Part shown: one piece after another, positions 1-6,905 of the stretch
Position numbering within the stretch: position 1 is the stretch's first letter
Layout: each line of letters opens with the position of its first letter
NCBI GenBank assembly: GCA_002687905.1
Contig: NZBM01000009.1
Span: 1 to 52,728, forward strand
Direction: 5' to 3'
Length of the DNA: 52,728 nucleotides
Origin: a bacterium
Lineage (GTDB): Bacteria > Patescibacteriota > Minisyncoccia > Phycocordibacterales > JABMNX01
Translations under genes and position numbers: made by a program
Notes under the pieces: generated by a model
What the model was told of the DNA's origin: nothing
The model's database searches: none
What the model saw: only the letters and a program-made list of their open reading frames with translations

Positions 1-2
1 AC

Positions 3-395
3 TGCGATGCCAATCCGCACATCCCCGACGGCTGGTCAGTCGAGGAGCATCAGAAAGGTGGCGCGTTCCACTGGAATGCTGCCAACGTGGCACTTCATCT
101 CGACAAAGGCCAGAGGAACGGCAAGTGGATCGAGGGCTACAAGCTCCGCAAGGCGCTGGCAAAACAGCCGGTGCTGAACGCCAACGTCCTCGACTACCTG
201 CTCGCCCACCTGCACCTCATCCCCGAGGAGTGGAAGGGCAAGGCCGTTTTTTTCTGGGGGACGATCTACCGCGACCGGGACGGCAGCCTCTGCGTCCGCT
301 ACCTCTTCTGGGACGGCGACAGGTGGAGCTCGTGCTTCGACTGGCTCGACAGCGACTGGAGCGACAACGACCCCGCCGCGGTGTCCGCAAGTTGA
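3..395 (+). CDS. DGR target (variable) protein, 5' end outside the window
   Basis: The frame is open from the left edge and stops at TGA 393-395, so only about the last 130 residues are visible. The C-terminus is rich in Trp, Asp and Ser (motifs FWDGDRW and DPAAVSAS). Its last 40 codons are the variable repeat 267-382, which has a near copy 440 bases downstream; all differences fall where the downstream copy has A. That is the signature of a protein diversified by mutagenic reverse transcription, usually a ligand-binding or display protein. The sequence is GC-rich compared with the following genes. The upstream domains and the true start cannot be seen. The function of the displayed surface is unknown. 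Confidence 0.8.
   Translation, partial: CDANPHIPDGWSVEEHQKGGAFHWNAANVALHLDKGQRNGKWIEGYKLRKALAKQPVLNANVLDYLLAHLHLIPEEWKGKAVFFWGTIYRDRDGSLCVRYLFWDGDRWSSCFDWLDSDWSDNDPAAVSAS
267..382 (+). repeat. DGR variable repeat (VR)
   Basis: This stretch aligns without gaps to 707-822 (offset 440). From 268 on, eleven positions differ (273, 286, 292, 306, 328, 333, 334, 339, 352, 361, 369) and every one is A in the downstream copy; nine became G and two became T. No C, G or T of the template differs. After 382 the copies diverge (383-385, then fully after 390), as expected near the initiation-of-homing end. Confidence 0.85.
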
Positions 396-706
396 ACTAG
401 ACTTTGGATTCTTAGTGCTTGCACTTGAGCACTTTGCCCTTGGCTCCGCGCCCCGCGCGAAGCCATTTTTTTTGCTAAAATAACAGGTGGTAGTAGGTGA
501 ATACGTGGCCGGTTACGGCTTCTCGCTACCGAATCCAGTTTCCATATCTGTGAGAGTGCTCTCGGCTACGGCTTAGAACAGTGTGCAATATGCAAACTTC
601 AAAAATGAAGATACTTGGTGCGATATGCTGGGGCATTTTAGATGCCAGATTCGATACAGCTCGGAGAGCATTCAATGAGCAGTGGTATGGATGGCATTTC
701 GTACAT

Positions 707-830
707 AACCGCAACCGGGACGGCAACCTCTACGTCCGCTACCTCATCTGGGACGGCGACAGGTGGAACTCGAACTTCAACTGGCTCGACAACGACTGGA
801 ACGACAACAACCCCGCCGCGGTTGACGCAA
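707..830 (+). repeat. DGR template repeat (TR-like)
   Basis: This is the A-rich partner of the variable repeat. Its codon-like AAC triplets (for example around 767-810) give the highly mutable positions typical of a DGR template. It lies in a region with no convincing gene; a frame through it exists but is probably fortuitous. The template RNA would be read on the + strand. No reverse transcriptase gene is in the window, so it must lie to the left or elsewhere, or be lost. It could also be a second variable repeat that has stayed close to the template. Confidence 0.75.
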
Positions 831-836
831 CTCTTT

Positions 837-1175
837 TCATTTCTCACCCTGCTTCGGCAGGGTTGAGTTTTTGGTAAGTTGTCCGTTCCAGCCACCTAAC
901 ATCTTGCCAATCTCATCTAATGCTTCTGATAACACAATGTACTTCTTAATATCAAGCGACTTTGTTTCCCATAAGATTAAGCTGAGGAGTTTCAGAGTAT
1001 CAACTTTTCGTGTTGCCTGTCGTACGTGCGGTAACTTTTCGTCACGATTGAGAAATGCCGCAGCAAAAATATTTGAGGACAACCCACACCTCAAGCAATC
1101 AGGGGCGTACGTTGAAGTGTCGGAGCTCATGGAGATGTAGTCACAGCGAAGTGTTGATGATAATCTATATTTCAC
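837..1175 (-). CDS. Avd-like four-helix-bundle protein of the DGR
   Basis: The 112-residue product has, from about residue 40, the pattern of DGR accessory variability proteins: Asn-Arg-Asp-Glu-Lys, then a helix with KVDTLKLL, LILWETKSLDIKKY and the ending LDEIGKMLGGW. In DGRs this protein binds the reverse transcriptase and template RNA. The N-terminal 40 residues do not look like the family, so the gene may be degenerate or frameshifted there. It faces the template repeat from the opposite strand, an unusual arrangement. The family call rests on my recognition of the C-terminal pattern, not on a search. Confidence 0.6.
   Translation of the reverse strand: MKYRLSSTLRCDYISMSSDTSTYAPDCLRCGLSSNIFAAAFLNRDEKLPHVRQATRKVDTLKLLSLILWETKSLDIKKYIVLSEALDEIGKMLGGWNGQLTKNSTLPKQGEK
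843..867 (+). other. TTCG-capped hairpin next to the template repeat
   Basis: CTCACCCTGC and GCAGGGTTGAG form a stem with one bulged T and a stable TTCG loop. Hairpins just beyond the homing end of a variable repeat are known from DGRs. Here it also overlaps the 3' end of the opposite-strand Avd-like gene, so it may act as that gene's end signal. Confidence 0.5.
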
Positions 1176-1197
1176 AAAAAATTTCTCAATAGACAGA

Positions 1198-1206
1198 TGC
1201 TATACT
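1198..1206 (+). promoter_or_regulatory. Extended -10 promoter (TGCTATACT)
   Basis: TGC followed by TATACT ends 8 bases before ATG 1214. No Shine-Dalgarno lies between them, so the transcript is expected to start at or next to the start codon. Confidence 0.65.
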
Positions 1207-1213
1207 TTGTGAG

Positions 1214-1903
1214 ATGGATCTAGCGATCACTGTAGTCGTTGTCTTTGTTGTAGCTCAGTTGCTTACGCTTATCGCTGCCGCGGCAGTATGCACACTGGTG
1301 AGTGTGGTGAGCAGAAAATCCGCAGCTAACAAAGTAGCTAACAAAGCTATATTTTCAGACATATCGTATTATTGGCTACTTAGGCCTCTTGCGTATATAC
1401 CGCTTACAGTTTTTCTGGTTGTAATGTTAGATTCTGCAGGGTGGACAGGAGGGGGATTATTGACGTCAGCGCCAATTGTTGTACAGATAATTTTGTTGTA
1501 TCTCTTGTTTGAGTTTGTTGCATATTGGGTACATAGAATTTTTCATGGAAATCGTCTATTGTACAGATTCCACATGCCACACCATAGGATTAAGCGTTTG
1601 GAGTGGAGTAATGGACGCCAAGACCACTTTGTATTTGAAATACTACTGTTAGTAGTATTTGTGTCTTTGGGTCTTTTGCTTGGAGTATCACCTCTTACTT
1701 TCGTCACTACTATAATTGTGTGGTATATCTTACTTTCCCTCTCGCATCACAATGTCGCCTTTTCATATGGTCCTCTTGGGAAAGTACTTCTCTCTTCGAG
1801 CGCTCATGCGGTACATCATTTTGGCTGTACTTTTGAAAACTCCAAGAACTTTGGAGTGACGCTTACACTTTTTGATCGTCTTTTTGGAACATATGCCAAG
1901 TAA
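1214..1903 (+). CDS. Fatty acid hydroxylase / sterol desaturase family membrane protein
   Basis: This 229-residue protein has several hydrophobic helices and the three histidine clusters of the membrane di-iron hydroxylase superfamily: HRIFH, HMPHH and HAVHH, spaced as in sterol desaturase/carotene hydroxylase relatives. Such enzymes use O2 to hydroxylate lipids or isoprenoids in the membrane. The next gene overlaps it and encodes a UbiA prenyltransferase, which hints at an isoprenoid-type substrate; that is inference. The ATG at 1214 is chosen because a -10 box ends 8 bases upstream. Length is normal for the family. Confidence 0.85.
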   Translation: MDLAITVVVVFVVAQLLTLIAAAAVCTLVSVVSRKSAANKVANKAIFSDISYYWLLRPLAYIPLTVFLVVMLDSAGWTGGGLLTSAPIVVQIILLYLLFEFVAYWVHRIFHGNRLLYRFHMPHHRIKRLEWSNGRQDHFVFEILLLVVFVSLGLLLGVSPLTFVTTIIVWYILLSLSHHNVAFSYGPLGKVLLSSSAHAVHHFGCTFENSKNFGVTLTLFDRLFGTYAK

Positions 1904-2717
1904 CTTTAAATGGGGTGCGGGTATAGCTATGCATCGATTAGTTAAGGTATGTAACGCAGTTCGATTACATGTAGCATTGGTGTATGCCCTTATCGCAATC
2001 ACGTTCGTCTGGGCCGAAGGCATACGCACTCAGGAACTTGTCGCAGTTCTTTGTTTTACATCGCTTTTATCTGCGTCATATTTACTTAATAGAATAACGG
2101 ATGTTGACAGTGATAGGTTGTCGCAGCCAGGTGAGGAGCTTGAAGGGAATCTAGTATTGTTCTCTGTGGTACTGCTTGCGTTTGTGCCGCTTGCTTTTCT
2201 TGTAATGTTCTCTCTTCCTGTATTGCCGTACATAACATTCATAATGGTGGGAGCTTTTTACAGCCTGCCTGCAATTTCGGGAAAAAGTTTAAGGGAGATC
2301 TTGATACTTAAGAACTTGTACGCTGCCGCAGCCTGGTACGTATCTTTTGCCTTGCTTGAATCGGTATACGCGGGTGCGACTTCTTTTTTGGAATCTCTGT
2401 TGTCTTCACCGCATGTTTTTGCCCTGGTGTTGGCTTACGAGATTATGTGGGACATCCGGGATGCGGATGCCGATCGGGCTGCTGGCATTTCAACGATACC
2501 GAACACGTTCGGGATGGTCACGACACGGCTGTCGTTACTTACGTTGTTTGCATGGGTATTGTGGATGCGCGACTTTGATGTGTCGGATCCAATCTCAGTT
2601 GCTACTGTCGTGTTAATACCCCTTTCGCTTTTGGCAACACCAAAAACTCCTCGTTGGGTCTTTCACTTAACTGTATATATTATGTTGGCGGCTGTTGCCG
2701 TGTTGGTTTTATGGTAG
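1893..2717 (+). CDS. UbiA-family prenyltransferase
   Basis: This is a multi-helix membrane protein of about 274 residues with both Asp-rich motifs of the UbiA superfamily: NRITDVDSD early and DIRDADADRAAG in the second half. These bind Mg-diphosphate of a prenyl donor. The family transfers prenyl chains to quinone precursors, tetrapyrroles or lipid glycerol ethers; the acceptor cannot be told here. The ATG at 1893 overlaps the upstream gene by 11 bases; ATG 1929 is an equally possible start. The stop overlaps the start of the next gene, so the three genes are probably one transcript. Confidence 0.85.
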   Translation: MPSNFKWGAGIAMHRLVKVCNAVRLHVALVYALIAITFVWAEGIRTQELVAVLCFTSLLSASYLLNRITDVDSDRLSQPGEELEGNLVLFSVVLLAFVPLAFLVMFSLPVLPYITFIMVGAFYSLPAISGKSLREILILKNLYAAAAWYVSFALLESVYAGATSFLESLLSSPHVFALVLAYEIMWDIRDADADRAAGISTIPNTFGMVTTRLSLLTLFAWVLWMRDFDVSDPISVATVVLIPLSLLATPKTPRWVFHLTVYIMLAAVAVLVLW

Positions 2718-3526
2718 TGCTCTCTCCTTTGGTGTTCACACTTCTTTTGTTGCCGCCGCTTGCCGCAGTTTTGTTGTTACCAATTCCAGCGATTGTGGGG
2801 CTTTTTATTGTTCTCGGGCAGGGTCATTTCGTTGGTTCGTATGTGTATCAATTCTTTGCTGGCAGACTAGGGTGGTGGCGCGTTGTTCTTTACGCATTAC
2901 TTTTTATTTTGCTGTGGGCGGTGTTTATAAGCACTAAGAGTTTTGACGCGTTACTTGCCTTGACTGCTGTCGTATTTACAGCTCATTTTACGTGGGACTC
3001 TTCTCATATACTCGGCAATAGGGAATTGCTTCCGGCGGTTATCACAAGGCTTCCTATTTTCCTACTTTTTTCCGGTTTCGTTGTGGAGAAGGTCTATGTA
3101 GTGCCGCTGGTGCCTTTTATCGTGCCGCTCGTTGTATTGTTGCTTGGCATCTACATCTTTTGTGTTGCTTTGAAGGTTTTTCATTATGATATAAGCGATT
3201 TTTTGTTTATGGGAGGGGCACTTGGTTTTCTGGGGTTAATCAGCGTATATCCGCTTCTTTCGGCGTGGATCCCTTTTGGTTTTCTGATTCTTTATCACTA
3301 TTTGCAATGGTACGTATTTTACTGGAAGAGGTGTGCCTCAGTTGGCAAAGCAAGAGTACGAAAATATATAAGAAATATGCTTATTGTGAACGTGGTGGTT
3401 ATCTGCTTATTTTTGTTTTGGAAGTTTTATGAAATTGGTGATATGTTACGGTATTTTTTTGTGCCGGAATATTTTTACCTTTGGACACTTACTCACATAG
3501 TCAGTAGTGTGAGATTGAGATATTAA
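2711..3526 (+). CDS. Polytopic membrane protein with scattered His motifs, unknown
   Basis: This 271-residue, very hydrophobic protein has about eight or nine likely membrane helices. His residues sit near helix ends: GQGHF, FTAHFTWDSSH, KVFHYD, LILYHYLQW and LTHIVSS. The pattern resembles membrane metalloenzymes working on isoprenoids (Brp/Blh carotene oxygenases carry comparable His motifs), but no firm family match can be made by eye. The start ATG overlaps the stop of the UbiA gene (ATGGTAG), showing translational coupling. I do not assign a function. Confidence 0.75.
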   Translation: MVVLSPLVFTLLLLPPLAAVLLLPIPAIVGLFIVLGQGHFVGSYVYQFFAGRLGWWRVVLYALLFILLWAVFISTKSFDALLALTAVVFTAHFTWDSSHILGNRELLPAVITRLPIFLLFSGFVVEKVYVVPLVPFIVPLVVLLLGIYIFCVALKVFHYDISDFLFMGGALGFLGLISVYPLLSAWIPFGFLILYHYLQWYVFYWKRCASVGKARVRKYIRNMLIVNVVVICLFLFWKFYEIGDMLRYFFVPEYFYLWTLTHIVSSVRLRY

Positions 3527-3570
3527 TCGCGAGGCGCACGTGCTTGCCAGCGCAATCTTGATTTACAAGA

Positions 3571-3579
3571 TGATATGAT
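3571..3579 (+). promoter_or_regulatory. Extended -10 promoter (TGATATGAT)
   Basis: TGA plus TATGAT ends 9 bases before ATG 3588. There is no Shine-Dalgarno, consistent with a leaderless or nearly leaderless transcript. Confidence 0.5.
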
Positions 3580-3587
3580 AGGCATGT

Positions 3588-4139
3588 ATGTTATACACGG
3601 GAAAAGGCGACAAAGGAGAGACAAAACTCTTTGGAGGTGGCAAGAAAGTTTCAAAAGCTTCTGTTGTTTCAGAGGCACTAGGGACGCTTGATGAGCTCAA
3701 TTCTTTTCTTGGACTTTGCAAGGTTGAAGCTGAAAAGTACGACATTTCAGTTTCTGGGCAGAAGGTTGAGAACATTTTGCACGATGTGCAGAAAAATCTG
3801 TTTATTGTCCAAGCTGAAACTGCCGGCGCGGACAAAGCTGTTGAGGAGAGTAAGTTAAGGAGGGCAGAATTATTGATAAACGATATTGAAAGTGAACTCC
3901 CACCGATAAAGGCGTTCTTTATTTCAGGCGGCACCGAGCTTGCAGCGCGAATTGATGTGGCGCGAACGCTTGCACGACGCGCCGAGAGGCGCGTCGTGGG
4001 GGTGGTAGAGAGCAAAGAGAGAAAATTGGGAAAGTATAGCTTGGCATATATGAACAGACTCTCCTCATTACTCTATACACTGGCTCGACTAAGTAACCAT
4101 AAATCTGGTATAAGTGAAGAGTCTCCAGACTATAAGTAA
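3588..4139 (+). CDS. ATP:cob(I)alamin adenosyltransferase, PduO type
   Basis: The 183-residue protein begins with the family signature YTGKGDKGETKLFGG, which binds ATP. LDELNSFLG and ISGGTELAARIDVAR (conserved Arg residues of the active site) follow, and it ends with a helix YMNRLSSLLYTLAR. It adenosylates cob(I)alamin to make coenzyme B12. No cobalamin synthesis gene is in the window, so the substrate is probably scavenged. A likely user in such reduced genomes is a B12-dependent class II ribonucleotide reductase (inference). It is a single gene, followed by strong hairpins. Confidence 0.93.
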   Translation: MLYTGKGDKGETKLFGGGKKVSKASVVSEALGTLDELNSFLGLCKVEAEKYDISVSGQKVENILHDVQKNLFIVQAETAGADKAVEESKLRRAELLINDIESELPPIKAFFISGGTELAARIDVARTLARRAERRVVGVVESKERKLGKYSLAYMNRLSSLLYTLARLSNHKSGISEESPDYK

Positions 4140-4150
4140 TTTGGAGGCGC

Positions 4151-4201
4151 CAAATTTTGGCTCTGTTGAGCCAAAATTTGCGACCGAATCGGTTCGGTCG
4201 C
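4151..4201 (+). terminator. Two back-to-back perfect hairpins
   Basis: Hairpin one pairs CAAATTTTGGCTC (4151-4163) with 4168-4180 around TGTT. Hairpin two pairs GCGACCGAA (4180-4188) with 4193-4201 around TCGG and is followed by AAAAATA. They lie between the adenosyltransferase gene and tRNA-His. The same two-hairpin layout occurs at 32488-32538. Confidence 0.65.
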
Positions 4202-4211
4202 AAAAATAGAT

Positions 4212-4285
4212 GGCGGTTGTAGCTCAGCTGGTAGAGCACTCGGTTGTGGTCCGAGAGGTCACGGGTTCGATCCCCGTCAATCGCC
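4212..4285 (+). tRNA. tRNA-His (GTG)
   Basis: A full cloverleaf: D stem GCTC/GAGC, anticodon stem CTCGG/CCGAG with loop TTGTGGT (anticodon GTG) and T loop TTCGATC. The extra G(-1) at 4212 faces C73 at 4285, as required for histidine tRNA. The acceptor has one G-T pair. CCA is not fully encoded (CA follows C74). The start codon of the next gene lies two bases after the tRNA end. Confidence 0.95.
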
Positions 4286-4286
4286 C

Positions 4287-4904
4287 ATGGTAGGAAATTT
4301 CAAAAAAGGTGAATGGTTTTTAGCACTTTTTAATCTTCTCTATATTCTTGGTTTTGGGGGATATTACATCTCCATAAAAAATTTCGAGTTCCTCTGGTAC
4401 GTTGCAGTGCTCGTCTTCTTTTTCCTACTTGTAGTGCTTACGTTAAAAAAGAGCAAATTTGATTACACAATTCTCTGGGGACTTTCACTCTGGGGGTTTC
4501 TCCATATGGCAGGGGGCGGGGTGCCGGTAGGAGATGGAGTGCTTTATGGATACCAATTACTTTCGCTAGTAGATAATGGCGGGGGCTTCTTTATTCTCAA
4601 ATTTGATCAATTAGTGCACGCATTTGGCTTCGGAGTGGCAACACTTTTTATATATCATCTACTAAAACCGTATCTAAATGAAAAAACTAATTGGGGAGCC
4701 GTCTATGCAATTCTCATTGCCGCTGGTTCAGGCCTAGGAGCTCTTAATGAAATAGTTGAGTTTGTTGCGGTTGTATCATTCCCAGAGACAGGAGTCGGCG
4801 GTTATGCAAATACTGCTCTTGATCTGGTGTTTAACATAATTGGCGCCACTCTCGCCGTGATTTTCATTCACGTCCGCCGGCTAAAAACGGCAAGAGGTAA
4901 TTAG
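4287..4904 (+). CDS. DUF2238 (YjdF-like) membrane protein
   Basis: The 205-residue protein has six or seven predicted membrane helices and the conserved polar signature of the DUF2238/YjdF group: FLHMAGG, then LKFDQLVHAFGFG and ALNEIVEF. The role is unknown. The ATG lies two bases behind the tRNA-His body, so tRNA 3' processing would create an almost leaderless mRNA. No Shine-Dalgarno can exist in the usual place because that space is the tRNA acceptor stem. Confidence 0.85.
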   Translation: MVGNFKKGEWFLALFNLLYILGFGGYYISIKNFEFLWYVAVLVFFFLLVVLTLKKSKFDYTILWGLSLWGFLHMAGGGVPVGDGVLYGYQLLSLVDNGGGFFILKFDQLVHAFGFGVATLFIYHLLKPYLNEKTNWGAVYAILIAAGSGLGALNEIVEFVAVVSFPETGVGGYANTALDLVFNIIGATLAVIFIHVRRLKTARGN

Positions 4905-4906
4905 CC

Positions 4907-4936
4907 AACGTGGGCTCGATTCCCGGTAGGCACCCA
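4907..4936 (+). pseudogene. Possible tRNA 3'-end remnant
   Basis: TCGATTCCCGG resembles a T loop and its 3' stem strand, and GTAGGCACCCA resembles an acceptor 3' strand with C73 and CCA. No matching 5' half is present. It may be the scar of a rearrangement involving a tRNA-His-like gene. The evidence is weak. Confidence 0.3.
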
Positions 4937-4940
4937 AGAA

Positions 4941-5022
4941 ATTGCGGGGGCGACGTATCCTGGTATGCTAATAAGCGAGCGGGCGAGGTAGCTGAAAAAC
5001 TTACCTCTTGGTTCGATAGGTA
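4941..5022 (+). pseudogene. Decayed copy of the 3' end of the alpha/beta hydrolase gene
   Basis: TCCTGGTATGCTAAT and AAAACTTACCTCTTGG recur at 5860-5934 inside the intact hydrolase gene. Read with one frameshift, the remnant gives a family-like end: Tyr-Pro-Gly-Met-Leu, then EVAEKLTSWFDR. It is the tail of a lost paralogue lying just upstream of the surviving gene. Confidence 0.7.
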
Positions 5023-5107
5023 GAAGTTCAAGATTCAAAGCGGAGCTTCGGTTCTGGAAATGGAACTAGTAATTGAAGCCAGAAAGGGTTAGTAATTTTA
5101 AGTTAAC

Positions 5108-5116
5108 TGATATAAT
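5108..5116 (+). promoter_or_regulatory. Extended -10 promoter (TGATATAAT)
   Basis: A consensus TATAAT with an upstream TGA ends 9 bases before ATG 5125. No Shine-Dalgarno is present. Confidence 0.7.
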
Positions 5117-5124
5117 TTTCCTCA

Positions 5125-5937
5125 ATGCAAATTAAAGACCACAAAGTTGGACCGAATAATTTATTCGTACGGGAAGCAATTCCCGACACTAAGAGCTTTG
5201 ACTCCCCGCTTGTGCTTGTGCACGGCTCTTTTGGAGGCGCGGAGATGTGGAAGATGGTTGCGCACGGTCTTTCTGAGATGGGATTTCATGCCTACGCTCT
5301 TTCACTTCGTGGGCATATGCCAAATGAGAAAATTAATCTTGGCGAGGTAGGTATGAGCGACTATGTGGAGGATATAAAGCAGGTAATAGAAGCTCTTAAG
5401 CTAGAGAGTCCAGTTGTGGTGGGCCACAGTATGGCAGGGCTCCTCGTACTAATGTATACAAAAGACAATCCTGTCAAAGCGGCTGTATTAATTGATCCGA
5501 GTACATCTAGTGAAGTACAAAGAGAGCCAGACGAGGTAAAAATTGCTGAGATTCCCGATGTATACAATGTGATGCAGGCAGGCATGCCAATGGATCCAAT
5601 GGAAGTAATGAAAGCACTTCCTGATGTGTCACAAGAAGTTTTGATGCAGATGAAAGATATGCTCGGAGAAGAATCTGGCAAGGCAAGGCGTGACAGAAAG
5701 CGTGGTATATCAGTTCCTGAAGGGTCAATTAGCGCACCGCTACTAATTATGGGTGCCGAGCTTGGGGATTCTCTCCCTTTTGGAATTTCACTTGAATCAT
5801 CAAGAAATATGGCAGAGTACTACAACGCCGATTTCTTTGAGGTGAAAGGTGCTACACATCCTGGTATGCTAATGGGCGAGCATTCAGGTAAAGTAGTCGC
5901 AAAACTTACCTCTTGGCTCAAGGGATTAGAAATTTAA
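5125..5937 (+). CDS. Alpha/beta hydrolase
   Basis: The 270-residue protein has the family layout: oxyanion motif LVHGSFGG near residue 33, nucleophile elbow GHSMAG, and the catalytic His in the late motif GATHPGM. No signal peptide is seen, so it is cytoplasmic. The substrate is unknown; esterase, lipase or haloperoxidase-like activities are all possible. A decayed copy of its 3' end lies just upstream, so the locus once held two paralogues. The following small gene begins 9 bases after the stop and is probably cotranscribed. Confidence 0.88.
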   Translation: MQIKDHKVGPNNLFVREAIPDTKSFDSPLVLVHGSFGGAEMWKMVAHGLSEMGFHAYALSLRGHMPNEKINLGEVGMSDYVEDIKQVIEALKLESPVVVGHSMAGLLVLMYTKDNPVKAAVLIDPSTSSEVQREPDEVKIAEIPDVYNVMQAGMPMDPMEVMKALPDVSQEVLMQMKDMLGEESGKARRDRKRGISVPEGSISAPLLIMGAELGDSLPFGISLESSRNMAEYYNADFFEVKGATHPGMLMGEHSGKVVAKLTSWLKGLEI

Positions 5938-5946
5938 GAAAATAAT

Positions 5947-6444
5947 ATGGATAGTAATAAGTTGACGTGGGCGGTCCTTATACTAGTTGTTCTGGTGGGA
6001 GGGTATTTGTTTCTAAATAATGAACGCACCGATGAAGAAGATTTAAAAGATGAGGTGGCGGAGATGGCAATGGAGGATTCTCATGAACATGAAGATGGTG
6101 AGGGACATAGTCACGAAGAGTTGGTTGTGGACGGAGAAGCTCCGACTGTTGATTTTACAATTGAGAAAGATTCAGTCGGCGGATGGAATGTTCACATCTT
6201 GACGGAGAATTTTGTATTTACTCCCGAGAATGTAAACGAAGAATATGTTGACGGAGAAGGACATGCGCACATTTACGTGGATGGAGAAAAAATAGCGCGA
6301 GTATATAACGATTGGTACCACATCGGCGCGCTTGAGGATGGAGAAAGAGAGGTTCGTGTTGAGCTAAACTCAAATAACCATAACCCATATGGAGAAGGCG
6401 GTGTGGTAGTAGAGAAGACAATCATACTTGAGGTAGTAAAATAA
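5947..6444 (+). CDS. Membrane-anchored His/Asp/Glu-rich extracytoplasmic protein
   Basis: The 165-residue protein has one N-terminal membrane helix (residues 8-24). An acidic, His-rich stretch (DSHEHEDGEGHSHEE) follows, then a beta-rich domain with GEGHAHIYVDG and NDWYHIG. The His clusters suggest metal binding outside the membrane, possibly copper or zinc; this is inference. No enzyme family is recognised with confidence. It follows the hydrolase gene closely. The terminator at 6477-6510 ends the unit. Confidence 0.75.
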   Translation: MDSNKLTWAVLILVVLVGGYLFLNNERTDEEDLKDEVAEMAMEDSHEHEDGEGHSHEELVVDGEAPTVDFTIEKDSVGGWNVHILTENFVFTPENVNEEYVDGEGHAHIYVDGEKIARVYNDWYHIGALEDGEREVRVELNSNNHNPYGEGGVVVEKTIILEVVK

Positions 6445-6476
6445 AGCCTCTAAAGAGCCCTGCCTGCCGGCAGGCG

Positions 6477-6510
6477 CAAAAATCGACTCAATTGATTGAG
6501 TCGATTTTTG
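6477..6510 (+). terminator. Convergent terminator with TCGACTCAA-type stem
   Basis: A long stem, AAAAATCGACTCAAT pairing with ATTGAGTCGATTTTT around TG, lies between two converging genes and has T runs for both strands. The stem core recurs at 32510-32531 and 47891-47909. A GC palindrome, GCCTGCCGGCAGGC, lies just before it near 6462-6475. Confidence 0.8.
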
Positions 6511-6512
6511 TT

Positions 6513-6821
6513 TTAACCGTATTGAATTATCTGGACTATTACCACAAAAAGTACAATTGCAGATATACCAGTGGTGATAATAAGTGGTTTGTTTTTTATA
6601 TAAAGACCGTAGAAAAACCACGCTACAACGGTTCCAAACGCTATCGCTTGAGTTGCAAGCGATATTCCTTCAACTGTTCCTGTCTCAAAAATCTTTAAAA
6701 CTTGAGGGATGCTTGAAAGTGATGCTACGATACCAACCGAAGTCATTAGAGAGTTAACAATTCTTCGCTTCTTTCTTCTTTTTTCTTTCTCGCACTCGTT
6801 CAGGTTTTGGGGATTGTACAT
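6513..6821 (-). CDS. SemiSWEET / PQ-loop transporter
   Basis: The 102-residue protein has three membrane helices with the PQ motif (ASLSSIPQVLKIF) in the first and a following EGISLATQ segment, the half-size layout of bacterial SemiSWEETs. These work as dimers and let sugars or other small metabolites cross the membrane. The N-terminal 22 residues are unusually basic (KEKRRKKRR) and cytoplasmic. It is transcribed away from arsR, so the 85-base gap 6822-6905 must hold promoters for both directions. Confidence 0.85.
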   Translation of the reverse strand: MYNPQNLNECEKEKRRKKRRIVNSLMTSVGIVASLSSIPQVLKIFETGTVEGISLATQAIAFGTVVAWFFYGLYIKNKPLIITTGISAIVLFVVIVQIIQYG

Positions 6822-6905
6822 ATAAAAATCGTATCACGGAGATTTTAAGTGGGTATTTCTGTATCCACATGTAACCTTTCCTCTAGGCAGTCGTTGTATT
6901 AATAT

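Noticed and set aside
581-877. A 98-codon frame across the template repeat
   Set aside because: It resembles the variable protein only within the repeat; upstream it has no family pattern and no ribosome site. A template RNA explains it.
2654-2710. Earlier start for the third membrane-protein gene
   Set aside because: The added residues (Cys- and Tyr-rich) overlap the UbiA gene by more than 60 bases and do not look like a membrane-protein start; ATG 2711 overlaps the stop as usual for coupled genes.
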